A DNA stretch of 64,000 nt, from contig JBITNC010000001.1 of assembly GCA_050084985.1 (NCBI GenBank), forward strand, positions 24,118,001-24,182,000. Direction: 5' to 3'. The position numbers were made by a program, and so were the translations under genes. Below, piece by piece: positions 12,206 through 23,140 of the stretch (positions are counted from its first letter, which is position 1; every line of letters starts with the position of its first letter). Origin of the DNA: Nageia nagi (lineage: Eukaryota > Pinophyta). The notes below the pieces were generated by a model, which was not told where the DNA came from, did no database searches, and saw nothing but the letters and a program-made list of their open reading frames with translations.

Positions 12206-12842
12206 CATGAATGATCCTTCTATTTTGCATTTGAAGGCTGTAAAACACATTTTGAGGTATGTCAAAGGTACCATTGGTTATGGTCTTCACTACTCTCATG
12301 TTGAAAAGTTTAAGCTTGTGGGTTTTAGTGACAGTGATTGGGGCAGCAATTTGGATGATAGGAAGTCCACTTCTGGGCAATGTTTCTCACTTGGTTCAGG
12401 AATGATAACATGGAGTTCTAAGAAGCAATCTACAGTTGCTCTCTCTTCTTGTGAGGCTGAGTATATAGCCCTCACCGCAGCTAGTGCACAAGCCTTATGG
12501 CTAAGAAAACTACTTGATGAAATTGGTGAGAAACAACATGGACCAACAATTCTTTACTGTGACAACCAAAGTGCCATTCAGTTGGCACATAATCCCATCC
12601 ACCACAACAGGTCAAAGCACTTTCAACTCAAGTACCACTTCATTCGTGACATGGTGGAGAAGGACCAAATTGAGCTTCACTATTGCAACACCAAGATCAA
12701 CTTGGCTGATATTTTCACAAAAGGTGTTGTCAAAGCTCAGTATGTGATGCTCAGAGACTCCATGGTGAGTCCTTTTTGCATCAAGGGGGAGAATGTAGAC
12801 AACTCAGCATCAAATTCGTTTCACTCCACTTGTCTTGGCTGA
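12206..12842 (+). pseudogene. copia RNase H and pol C-terminus
   Basis: Continuation of copia pol after F. It encodes the copia RNase H: GFSDSDWGSNLDDRKSTSG, SSCEAEYIAL, YCDNQSAIQLAHNP, HHNRSKHFQ and LADIFTK are all clear. The frame stays open into the 3' LTR and stops at 12840-12842. This half is undamaged. Confidence 0.94.
12780..12793 (+). other. copia polypurine tract
   Basis: ATCAAGGGGGAGAA immediately before the 3' LTR start at 12794. Confidence 0.9.
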
Positions 12843-13233
12843 GGCGTTTTCTTTTCTTGTTACACAGTTTAACGGGCTGCTATGATTAGAGGCTATGCAG
12901 TTGGTGGCTACAGCAAGAATATGCTAAAACTGTTTAATCTAATGAAGTAGTTGGGAACAGACTTGCAACGTAACGTTTGTATGTGTAATGGATGAGAGCT
13001 GTAAATACTTTAATTGCAAACCAACTTAGATAGAGCAGTAGAGGAGAAAAGGGACTTTTTACGAACTCCGGCCGTGCTCCAGACGAACTCCGGACGAACT
13101 CTGGACGAGCTCCAGACGAGCTCCAAATGAGCTCTAGAAATGTTTTTTGAAGCTCTAGGATTGTAATCTTGCTCCATAGTAATGCAATCTATTTTTTGAT
13201 GTTCCAATAGTCTGTAATGGTCAAAATTCTTCA
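12794..13233 (+). repeat. copia 3' LTR (440 bp)
   Basis: Same ends as the 5' LTR, with a shorter minisatellite. Followed by the CGATG duplication and then the continuation of element T. Confidence 0.96.
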
Positions 13234-13238
13234 CGATG

Positions 13239-13432
13239 ATTCCAAATCCAAGCTTGGAAGTGGAGCTGGCATTGAATTGCAGAATCCTAAAGGGAAGAGG
13301 TATCAAACCTCGTTTCGGTTGTAGTTCCCTTGCACATGCAACTCTGCTGAATACAAAGCACTGGTTCTCAAACTAAAATTGGCTCTCCAGAAGGGTGTGA
13401 AGTACCTGATGATAATAAGAGATTAAAAGCTG
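13239..13432 (+). pseudogene. Element T, segment 2: first half of an RNase H domain
   Basis: Reads SKSKLGSGAGIELQNPKGKR, then TCNSAEYKALVLKLKLALQK and GVKYLMI. This matches the beginning of an RNase H of the type added to plant Tat-like polyproteins (usual pattern: D-G-S ... GSGAG, then NxAEYxAL). It follows the protease-linker of segment 1 directly and stops at the G insertion. The second half is at 21462 onward, with the AAGCTG bases at the junction repeated as the target duplication. Confidence 0.85.
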
Positions 13433-14700
13433 TGTTGGGATGCTTTTCTTTCCCGCGTGGGACACTCTAAATATTGTGCGCGGAACTTAGGAGATCCCAA
13501 GCAACATAGTTGGGAATGCATTACCAATTACCCCGGTTGAAAAGGATTGTGTACCTCCAAGGCTCTTGTCGAAACACCTTGCCCAAAAACCCCAACGTTG
13601 TGATGTCGTAAGGTTTGTTCGCTAGGTGTGTTTTCTGAATAGGGATAGATAAATAAAAAGGTGCGGTATCCCTCTTTGGAATCATCCTCAAGGGAATGGA
13701 ATGAGAGGTATGTAGTCTGTTAACCAACGATGTTTTCTTCTTTGATGTATAGAGTTTGTTTGAAATTTTTGTGTGTGGATTCAACGATCATATTTGGTAT
13801 GAAAGCATAAAGAAAACATAAAGAAAGCATAAAGGCAATACTGTTAAAGGTGAAGGACGACACCTTGGAGAAAGAAGGGATACTTGGTCAGGTATGAGGT
13901 TGAGGTTCACTGATGGGAAAGTGTTCAAGAGCTGATCTCTTCCGAATCGGTTAAAGACTCTTCATCCAAGTCATCCAACCTTGCAAGCAACAACTTAACG
14001 TTCGAATTGCTTCAAAGTGGAGCGGAAGGAACATCAAATGGGTGGAAACGGAAAGTTTCAACATGGGTGGAACACGGTTTCCAATGGACTTAAAAAGATG
14101 TCATAGAAGTAGAAATATGACATAGAATACCCAATCAACTTGTGTGTTAAGAATCGAGCAACAAGCATAGGTAGGCTTCAAGCACATTTAAAGTTTTTCA
14201 AAGATAACTTCCCTAAAGCTTGTGAGCTTTCAAGGGAATAATACGAAAGTACACAAACCCATTATGAGTGCCCTCAAAGAATCAATCAATAACACCAATG
14301 TGAAAAGTTCCAAACTCAAGTCTTTGCTTTAACCACTTTGTATTAATTTGAAAAAGAGTTATGCAAGGATACATCAATTTGCTACTCTCTTACAAAAGTT
14401 CTCTTCAAGCTTGAAGTGTTTTGCTTCAGAATGAACTCCTTACAAAAAAGAGACCTTTGGACTTACTTATAGAGTTTGGAAACCCTAAAAGTGACTTTTG
14501 AAACCCTAGAAATGAGTTTCAAAACCCTAACCCTAATTGCGAATTTAAAAGCTAATTAAAAAAGCTAAATAGACATTACAATTGGACTTAGTGGAAATCC
14601 ACTAAGTTGGCCAAATATTTGGCTTACATATCAAAAACTTGCCAGAATAGACCCCTTTCTATTCTGGTGATAGTGGGAAGATGACTTGCATGGTTGTGAC
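13433..14700 (-). repeat. Element G: P2-R-U5 portion
   Basis: Homologous by eye to the plus-strand LTR ends at 26720-26990 and 62770-63904. Shared points are TTGTAAT near the promoter, the TATA box, AGCAAATTGATGTA downstream, and the ending CCCAACA. A small palindrome CTTAGTGG/CCACTAAG lies upstream of P2 near 14585-14606. Confidence 0.75.
14464..14473 (-). promoter_or_regulatory. P2 TATA box of element G
   Basis: Minus-strand TCTATAAGTA. The corresponding position in two other copies is TCTATAAATA (26819-26828 and 62858-62867). Conserved downstream text supports a real core promoter for the retroelement transcript. Confidence 0.65.
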
Positions 14701-16560
14701 GATTTTGGTTTCAAAGTCATCAACCATGAACACTTCTACGTTCCTCATGGCACGGTGGATTGTCTAGAGGGTTCCTTCGTTTGATAGTAGGTGCTCCAAG
14801 ATGGCCTTATTGGTTTTGACCATTTTTGTGCTCCAATCAACCAATCTCATTCCTCTTGTTATCTATTTTCCTGTTTTCAGGCTGTGTGGATCCTCGAAAC
14901 ATATCTGCTCTGCGATAGTGGAGTGGATCATTGTCATCACTGTCATATACTCCTTAATGCTACCATTTTCCTCAAACAAGGGTACCTAGAATTCGTATTC
15001 CCTTGCCTATTCACTGATGATGGCTTTGAGTTGGGTTTTGGTGTATATGAAGTCGATGGACTTGGCTTTGATATAGAACAAGTAATCGTACAGTTGGAAC
15101 TAATCTATGCAAAAATCCAACACGAAAGGATGATGGGTTGCCCTTCTCTATAGGTTTAGCATTGTAGGGTACCGATTCTTCCATCTGATGATCAATTGGT
15201 CTATTTTCTCCGCCTGAGAATGCGACCCCTCCTCAATATAAAAATTTACCATGCTTGAGTAGAGTTCTTTGATGGCCTCAATAAGGTTCTTGGTCCACCT
15301 TGTTTCAAGGTAGTGATTCCAGTGTTTAAATCAACCTGCTTTTTGATGTCTTCAATTGTCAAATTAGCAGCCCTGACATCTTTTTCGATCATTTCCTGCC
15401 TCGCCACTATCTTCTTCAGCTCCTAGTTCTCTAACTTCAATAACGTACTGGATTCCCTCAATGCCCGTACATTTGTCATAATGTTGTGCTCCATTCCCAA
15501 TGGGCCAACAATCTCTGTAGGGGCCTCTTCTATCTTGACAGTGAGGGCAAACTTTCTGATACCAAACTTGCTTTTCCTTGAGTAGAGCTTGTCCTTGTAG
15601 GTGACTTTTCCTACAGTGGTGATAAGAGTATCAATCTGCTGAAGTTCCTCATTTTCATATTTGGAATCTTCTCCTTCACAAGGATGATTTGAACTCAAAT
15701 TGGCCATCACTACAGCCATGTTGAAGCAGGTTTCCATAGGTTGTTTTCCTTAGGGAACCATCTCTCCATCTTCGATGATCTCAACATCATGCTCTACTTG
15801 TCTTCTTTTTCTCCTTTGTTCTTCATTTTCTTCCTCATCCTCCTGATTTCCATCGTCTCCCCCTAAAGATGATGCCATGTCCTAGGTCTTGAAGTACCCT
15901 TTGGAGTTGATGTTGTTGTGGTCCTCCAAGATGATGGCATTTGCGATGCCTATTTTCGAGGAGCGAATTTTGGGGTACCTACTCTTGCTGCTTCCTGTAC
16001 AATCATGGATCTCTACTGAATGATTAGTGTTGACCCGCTCAAAGGTAGTATCTTGGTTTATCTCCATGTCGGTCTTAATGACTGCAGCAACATCCATCTC
16101 TTCATCGATCTATGACGAGTCACTCAATCCATATTTATCGGAACTGGATGATGATGTCCTAGGGTTTTGATTCAGGTGCATACCATTCCGATTCAAACCT
16201 TGCAAGAGATTTATCTTTTTCTGCAAGTGTTTGAATGGTTGAGATATCAAGCTTGCTCTTTTTGAGGTCCAGGATTTCATTCCTCATACCTGTGATAGTT
16301 GTTTCAATTTGTCTGAGGATGCTATTGGTAGCATATTGCCAATTCTATCCTTGAGCTAGGGTTACTGAAGGGGATATTATGGGAATAACATACTCATGTC
16401 TCGAAGGTACGGTGACCCGTGCATTGACTCTTGACATGGCAGCTTCTTTGGCTTCATGTTGTTTTTGTTCTTTTTTCAGCTCCTTGTGAATCCGTTGAAC
16501 TTGCAGGGCATCCTGACTATTCCTGTACCTCTCAATGCTACTAAGGGTTTGGTGTGGATA
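14680..16560 (-). pseudogene. Element G: accessory reading frame, coiled-coil part (decayed)
   Basis: Minus-strand fragments in shifting frames. One (about 16340-16180) reads ILRQIETTITGMRNEILDLK, heptad-like and charged. Another (15737-15423) includes KFGIRKFALTVKIEEAPTE and ends ESSTLLKLEN. The second resembles, at low identity, the ORF at 52611-53117 in H. Homology with H at nucleotide level continues to about 15170. The family is not recognised; a filament or scaffold role is only a guess from the coiled-coil look. Function unknown. Confidence 0.55.
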
Positions 16561-16766
16561 TGATGAGCTCTAGTTCTTCTGGAAGAATGCATCGATCACT
16601 CCATTGGGATCATAATGATCTGCAACTACTGTCGGGAATTCACACAATGCCAATACTTGTTTTATCATTTCAATTTGTCGCTAGGTGGTCCATTCATAAT
16701 TCCCGATGATGATAGGCAATTGGTAAGTGGTCACCGCCTTCTTTACCCATACCTTGTTGTGTACGT

Positions 16767-17881
16767 TTAGCAAGTGTCTTGAAATTCCATAAGGATGATA
16801 CGATTACTTGCATAACGGGGTAGCCTATAAGGGGCTTCTTTGGAGCCATAGACCCTGAGGTAGGCGAACTCTATGTCTTCTGCAAAGAAGTCCGCATGTC
16901 CCTTGATAGCGGTAGCAGCCTCATTTGATATTCTAAGTACATTGGCTCTGCACATGATCTCCTCATAAATTGTCTTCAAAATCATTGGTCATCATCTTCC
17001 AGTTTCCATCACTCCACTTGTTATGAACAAAGAACCGTGGGTAGTTTTCACACACTGGGTGTGTGGGGTCGTATAGATGCTTAGTATTGGCAATTGAGGT
17101 CATCCTCTCCCTACCGTGAAGGAGTAGATAAACCAAGTAGGAGTTCATATAGAATTTCATGCTCTTCTGGACATTTTTCAGTTGTTGAGCTAGGCAATCA
17201 CTAATTACTCTACTCCACCTTATATAAGCCTCTACCAATGCTGATCAGCTCTGTAAACCCTGCAAATTCCCACTGGAATTTGGTGTCGTCTTTCTATCCG
17301 GTTACTCTGGAAAGCATTGATATTAGTCTGGAGACTACTAGATAAAACTCTCCTCTGTTTGGCACTGCTAAGGCTCTCCCTATGAGATGCTTACGGTCAT
17401 CAACTAACCAATCCCTAATCAAATCAGCTGGGGGCTTCAGACCTTTGTAAAACCTTAAGGAGTCCTGTACGCTGTATGATTGGCCTTCGTTTTTCCAAGC
17501 GAAAGCACTCTCTATTCCTTCCTCAAAGAAGTCCATGATTACTTCGTTCCTTCTGTTGAGGAGTCTCCGATTTCTAACATCACAATGCTTTCCTAGCTCG
17601 TAACATAGCTCAGGGAAGAGGGTGGTGAATGGCACCATAGAAGCTGTTACTGGTAAGGAGGTTTTCAAAGTGTCCTTTACTAGCGAAGCTGGATCCAATG
17701 CTTGGATTTTCATTAGATTTTTTATTGTATTGAGGGAGTTACAATGTGTCCCCGATCTCACTTGGTCTATGATTCTTACGCCAGGCATTGCTTGCTCTGT
17801 TGTGTGTTCGAGCGTGATGACACTGTCCATTGTGAGCCTTCTCTACTTTCAATCTTTGATGTTCTGAGCCAGTAACGCCAT
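16767..17881 (-). pseudogene. ORF1 of family A (copy in G), unknown function
   Basis: The best candidate start is the ATG at 17881-17879 (MALLAQNIKD), with two stops before the longer frame at 17830 (MDSVITLEH). The main 178-residue frame holds FFEEGIESAFAWKNEG and LIRDWLVDDRKHLIGRAL. Later fragments hold SRVISDCLAQQ, FYMNSYLVYLLLHGR and YRLPRYASNR. The same motifs in the same order occur in H at 54092-55042 (GIESTFTW, LIRDWLVDECKY, SKVISDYMAQ, FYLVFLLLHGK, YKLPRYASDW). The amino-terminal part also occurs at 23771-23925. Conservation across divergent copies argues for past protein-level selection. It does not look like a standard capsid, protease or env. It may correspond to the extra ORF reported in Tat/Ogre-type elements, which I cannot confirm. 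Confidence 0.65.
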
Positions 17882-18744
17882 TGTGTCCCTATCTAAGAGG
17901 AAAACAAGAGTTAGAAGAGTCCTAGGAAGCTTATGGCACTTTCTAAGCAATCAAAGACAAGTTTCTGAAGAATTTGGATTTTTTGGCGTTTTTCACTCTA
18001 AGTGTGCCATCATCAAAAAGTGTCGTAATTTGAAATTTTCAAGGCCTTCTGGGTGAGTTTGAGATGACACAAAGGTAGCTGCCTCAAATGGGAATGCCTT
18101 GGCAAAAAATTGGGATGATTGGACAATTTTGCAGTTTTTCTCAAAAAAAGTTACTTTTTCAACAGGAAAAAGTGGTGAAATTTGGCAAAATTTGGCAAAT
18201 GGTGCCGGAATCAAGTTCTAACACAGATAGATGGGGAATGAATGGAAAAGGTGTTTCAGACTTTGAAATGGCCAAAACGGACTTCAGAAACAATTTTTGG
18301 AGTTTTCTGAAAACAAATTTGGATTTATTTGAATTTTTTTCAAGAAATGAGCATTTTGAGCACTCGAATCTTGGATCTTATGAATTTTTTTGCCTTTTTT
18401 TTTACCTAAAAATAAAAGTTGATCACATGGATAAAAGGTATCCAAAAAAGTGATCAAACTTGAAATCTGAAAAAGTAAATTTTCAAGTGTTTGAGGGTTT
18501 GCAAAAAGGGTTTTTGTGAGAAAAATCCTCAAAACTTGGAAAAATGGAGTTCATGTGGATGAAGGATGCTTGGATTTCGCATTTTAATGGAATTTGGGTA
18601 AATGGCCAAGATACTAAGTGTTTGAAAAATCCTCCAAAGTTGGAAAAATGGCTTCTTTTCTCACTTGGCTCTCAAATTCTCAAAAATTTGGGCAACATAA
18701 GGGTGCAAAATTGAGAGGTGAGCAAAATGGAGGGGGTATGGTCA
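17882..18744 (-). other. Element G leader between P1 and ORF1, with 3' splice-like site
   Basis: AT-rich with no coding signal. Just before the ORF1 ATG the minus strand reads TTGTTTTCCTCTTAG, a good plant acceptor, with the AG opposite 17893-17894. The other two ORF1 copies have comparable acceptors upstream of the frame (23752 and about 55674). Suggests a spliced subgenomic message. Confidence 0.5.
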
Positions 18745-18754
18745 TATTTATAGA
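18745..18754 (-). promoter_or_regulatory. P1 TATA box of element G
   Basis: Minus-strand TCTATAAATA, preceded by ACATGTGGCAC, a G-box-like block. The same pair occurs at 51620-51661 (+) and, diverged, at 23365-23411 (+). Confidence 0.65.
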
Positions 18755-21461
18755 CTCAAGGAGGTCAAAAGTGCCACATGTCACTTCCATATCAACCCTA
18801 TATCGAAAGGCTTGCATTTTAGACTTATCATCCTCATACCCAACGTTAGAAAAGTGGAGGAAAATGGGAAAATAACCAAAATCCTGCACCTAAGTGTGGA
18901 ATGGGCAGTTTTGGAGCAACATGGGGGGTCTTGGAGGCAAAGATGATGGCCTTGGAATGCTCTACAACCTCCATGCTTCAGATTTGGATTTTGAATTTTG
19001 AGATTTTGAAGGAAAAATCCAGGTTTTTTGAGTTTTCTCAACCCTTAGATCCTTTTTGAATGCAAAAAGGTGGTTTTTGGCAGTTTGTGTGGGCCAAATT
19101 GCACAAATGATAGGTCAAAATGGTGTAGAATCACACCACCTACCTCATAGAAGTGAAGAATTGCAATTTTGGGCATTTTTAGGGACCAAGAAGGCCAGGC
19201 GCAGGTTTTAGGATGTTCAGGCAAGTTTTGAAAAATGAAAAAATGAGAGATAACTTGCAAAACCAGCGCCTACCTTTTAGGGGGAGGAAAATTAGTTTTT
19301 GATCAAATTTGCAAGAGGCAAAGATGATTGTATTTGGATTTTGAACCCTACCTTTCTTTCCAATTTTGTCCTTTGGGATTTTTGAAATTTTTTGGAAAAT
19401 TTTGGAGCTCTCCCACTAGCTGATCCAAATTTTGGGATTTGGGGACTAGATCAACTTTTTTCCAAAACCTTAAAATATGAAAGAGATGCAAAATTGGATT
19501 TCCCATACTCCTAGGATGAAAAATTTTGATTTTTGAGCGAAAATGAGGGCTTGCAAGCTAGGCGCAGGTTTTAGGGGCTTTGCAATGTTTTTTGGAAATT
19601 TAGAAAATAGGGAAACAAGCCAAAATTGTCGCCTAGCTTTTTGAGGGGGTAAACTTGGCTTTTTTGCAACATTGCAAAAGGCAATGTTGATCTCCTTTGA
19701 ATTTTGACCCTACCTCACTTTCCTTTCTTGATTTGACCAATTTTGGAAAATTTGGAGAAAATTTGGAGCCCTCTCATTGGTCAATCGAAATTTGATGATT
19801 TGAAGAGGTAGATTTCATTTTTTTAGGAAAGTCAAATCATCAAACTTGTGTGGAATCCCATCCTACACCCCATCAAGGTCAAAATTTACAATGTTTTTCA
19901 AATTTGGGGCTCAAGAAGGGTAGGTGTAGGTTTCGAGGCATTTAGGCCATTTTCCAAATTTTGGAGTTTGAGGGAAACAAGGCAAAACCAATGCCTAGCT
20001 TTAGGAGGGTCAAAATTTGCTCAATTTTGAAAACTCCAAGAGGAAAGGTGCCTAATTTTTGATTTGCCACCCTACCTCACTCTTAAATTTTCATTTTGAC
20101 ACTTTTGGGAATTTTGGAAATCTTGGAGCATTCTCATTGGCTGCCCTTTTGCTCAATTTCCAGTTTTCTCACTTTCGCTGGAGCAAAACTCGTCGAAATC
20201 ACGAACTTGAAATACCAATTTGATGTAGAATCATGATCCCCATGCTACTGAGCTCAAAAAATGCCATTTTGGATCAATCTGGGCCTTCCAAAAGGTAGGC
20301 GCAGGTTTTGAGGGGAATAGGCTATTTTTCAAAATTTACTGAGGGAAAACTTGCAAAACTCCCCTTTAACTTTTTGAGGGTCAAAAATCGATTTTTTTCA
20401 AAATTTCCAAGAGTAGAGTGGCATTAATTTGTCATTTGGCACCACACCTCTCTCTCGGATTTTCATTTCGAGCACTTTGGAAAAAACTCAATTTTTGGGC
20501 TCAAACCGAAGCTTTTTGGAGGCCAAAATGCTCATTTCTTGATCCTGGCCCATAAGGAAGTTCAAACTTGTTTTCCTCATTCATCGTGGGCTATACTGTA
20601 TGTTCCCGATCTTCTCCATCTTTTATGGCCCAAATGCTGCATTTCCGACCATTTCGAGCATTTTGGGCTCTAAGTATGAATTTTGACCATTTTCGGCTTT
20701 TCTAGACATTTCCAAGCGCGAATGGTGAGAAAACGGTCATTTCTGGCATTTCAAGCTCAAAGTCTATATTTTCGGCCTTTCCGAACTCAATATATGCAAA
20801 AACGCTCATTTTCGATCTATTTGAGCATTTCCAAGCACTTTGAGCTCAAACTTGCATTTTTGGTCATTTCCGAGCTTTCTGGGTTCAAATCATGCAAAAA
20901 TGCACATTCTCAGCATAGTGACCACTTCCAAGCTCAAAATTGACCAAAATGCATTTTTCCGTACTACTGACCATTTTCTGGCTCCCTAGGCTCAAAATTG
21001 ACAAAAACACGCTTTTTGGTTATAGATGCCCTTTCCAAGCTCAATTTGTGTAATAACGTGCATTTTCGTCATCTTAACTGTATCCATTGCTCTCGAGCTC
21101 AAACTCGATGAAAAACGCACCTTTTGTCATCTTGGCACCTTTGTTGCTTAACTTTGCCAAAACGACACCTTTTCTGCCCTGATGGCCATTCGCTCAAAAC
21201 TCCACTGTCTGGTTGCTATTGCGATCCAAAACTCCGTCCTTTGAGACATTGTTCGAGACCGAGCACCTAACTTGGCCACTAGTTGAGCTGAACTGTTTCC
21301 ATGACTCCGGGGCATGCTCGTGCATTGTTTGATCAATTCACCATTCTGGGTATCCATATTGGTCATAAGTTGATCATGCCCAGGCAATGTTGCTCATTGT
21401 CGTTTAACAAACTTGGGTTCCTAAAATGCTGCATCTTGGGGTGTGTTGTGCAGGCACAACA
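18755..21461 (-). repeat. Element G U3: long low-complexity LTR region
   Basis: Contains a box CTAGGCGCAGGTTT (plus-strand sense) at 19196, 19558, 19920 and 20295, so the period is about 362-375 bp. From 20640 to 21120 there is a second array of short units built on GAGCTCAAA and TGCAAAAA. It ends with the terminal palindrome at 21444-21461. Homologous in opposite orientation to 49087-51676. Open frames here (for example 20683-20943) are repeat artefacts. Confidence 0.8.
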
Positions 21462-21466
21462 AGCTG

Positions 21467-23140
21467 GTGGTGAACCAAATCCGAAATATGTACTCATGCA
21501 AGGATCCAAGATTGCACAGATATCGGACTTGAGTGTGGCCCTCCTAAGGGATTTGGAGTCTTTCACTATCCAATCTGTCTCGCGAAAACAGAATTCGGTG
21601 GCGGACTCTTTGGCCATTGCTACAAGCACACTCCAACCCTTGGAAAATACCTAGTTGCAGAAGTTCACTATTGAGCTGGTCCCAGTACCTTTCGTTCCCA
21701 ATAACATTACCCACCTTCAAGTTTCCAAGATGAGCGACAGATCTAGGATTTCATGGCAAATTCTAGAGTGTTTGTTTCTCAGACCTTCGAAGAAGAATCT
21801 TCCGACTATGATATGGATCATGATAGTCCTGATGGAAAAAACCCTAGATGATGGTGTCATCCAATTGAATACACAAATAAGATGCCTAGAGGAATCGTGA
21901 CCTTGGAACGCCTATTAGATCACGATGTAATCCACAATAAAGTTGTTGCTCGGATTGCTGCTGAAGATGTTGAAGTGGTTAACTTGGGAACGAAGTAAGA
22001 ACCCAAGAACATCCTCTTTGGGAAATCCTGTGTCGATGTCGAAAGAGCGGAAATCATTCGCATCACATAGTTCATCGATATCATAGCATGGAGGTATGAG
22101 CATCTTAAGACATATGATCCCAGCATCATTACTCATACTATTCCCCTTAAATCGAATGTGAAGCCTTTCAAATAGAAGAAAAGGGTAGTTAATCCCATCC
22201 TAGAGCCCTTGATTTTACAAGAAGTTCCAAAAGTGGCCCAGTCCAAGATTATTTTTCCAGTAAGACACTCATCTTGGGTTGCGAATATAGTTCCTGTTCG
22301 GAAGAAAAATGGAAAGATACGGGTCTGTATTGACTTCAAACATCTCAACCAAGCTTCTGAGAAAGATAATTATGCTCTTCCTTCAATGGACGAAGTCTTG
22401 CAGATTGTAAATGGTTAGCAGATGAAGTCCTTTTTGGACAGATATTCAGATTACAATCAAATTTTGGTTGATGAGAAGGATAGATTGAAGAACAACCTTC
22501 ACTACCAAGTGGGGAACATTTGCATACAACCGAATGCCTTTTGGCTTGATAAATGTCGGTGCTACGTTTTAGCGAGCCATGGATTTTGCCTTCCAAGGAT
22601 TTGATCGAGAAGTCCATTGTTATTTACATGGATGATATGACAGTGTTTTTAAAAGATAGACCTTCTCATGCAGAAGATTTAAGGACAATTTTTGAAAGGT
22701 GTAGGAAGTTTGGAATTTCCTTGAATCCCAAGAAGTGCATTTTTGGCACATTCAAAGGGAAATTGTTGGGTCACATCATCTCCGAGCATGGAATTTCTAT
22801 CGATCCTGAAAGGGTGAATGCCATTTAGAAAATCCCATATCCCTCAAATGTTAAGGAGCTGAGGTCATTCATGGGCTGTATTAATTTTGTCCACTTGGGT
22901 AACCAGTCCTTTCAGGCGGAAACAAGTAATGATGTTTCCTCCAAGTCTTGTGCATGTTTTGGGCGAGGAAAGAAAAACATACCAACAATGCTCAAGGACT
23001 CATCCGAAACGGTGCCCCCAGGTCCAGATCCAAGAATTTGGCTAGGTATTCATGATTATCAGGTGCATTTGATTCCTCTTTCATTTGTGCATGAAAATTT
23101 GATGTGCATGCTTTCTGGGACATGAAAAAGAATGTGACCA
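21467..23140 (+). pseudogene. Element T, segment 3: end of RNase H, linker and reverse transcriptase
   Basis: The first 200 bases finish the RNase H: KLVVNQIRN across the junction, then LESFTIQSVSRKQNSVADSL. A linker with KFTIELVPVPFVPNNITHL follows. RT starts near 22150 (AWRYEHLKTYDPSIITHTIP) and shows SSWVANIVPVRKKNGKIRVC, FKHLNQASEKDNYALPSMDE, the catalytic IVIYMDDMTVF (about 22615) and LNPKKCIFGTFKGKLLGHII. Many stops and shifts. RNase H therefore lies before RT in this polyprotein. Beyond about 22900 homology fades, and 22900-23140 is unassigned. Confidence 0.85.

Larger units (their letters stand above)
1898..13233 (+). mobile_element. Ty1/copia LTR retrotransposon, interrupted by chromovirus F
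   Basis: Complete element bounded by LTRs at 1898-2371 and 12794-13233. Both begin TGTAGACAAC and end TTCA. A perfect 5-bp target duplication CGATG lies at 1893-1897 and 13234-13238. Order inside is PBS, gag, protease, integrase, RT, RNase H, PPT, which is the copia order. A frameshift in gag, a stop in the integrase N-terminal region and the 6.1-kb F insertion in RT make it non-functional. The LTRs differ by few substitutions outside a minisatellite, so the insertion is fairly young. The lineage within copia was not assigned. Confidence 0.96.
13433..21461 (-). mobile_element. Element G: 8.0-kb family-A unit with LTR-type ends and an internal ORF cassette
   Basis: On the minus strand it starts TGTTGTGCCTGCACAACA and ends CCCAACA. 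A perfect AGCTG duplication lies at 13428-13432 and 21462-21466, and excision rejoins the RNase H frame of T. Minus-strand order: long repetitive U3 (21461 to about 18755), TATA box P1 (18754-18745), leader with a 3' splice-like site, ORF1 remnants (17881 to about 14700), second TATA box P2 (14473-14464), then R-U5 to 13433. No second copy of the LTR start or of the U5 was found inside, and there is no gag-pol. It reads either as one giant LTR (solo) that carries a gene, or as a deleted element. Confidence 0.85.

Noticed and set aside
13790-13806. TTTGGTATGAAAGC, similar to an initiator-Met primer site on the plus strand
   Set aside because: It lies inside the minus-strand U5 of G, and no plus-strand LTR ends there. 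Two mismatches make chance likely.
14508-14535. Telomere-like AACCCTAACCCTAA
   Set aside because: Only two units, within the LTR promoter region near P2; not an interstitial telomere.
14791-15153. 120-residue plus-strand frame
   Set aside because: It opposes the minus-strand accessory gene of G; no family match and no support from the H copy.
21301-21654. 117-residue frame joining the LTR tip to RNase H
   Set aside because: Read-through across the G/T junction; only the part after 21462 belongs to T.
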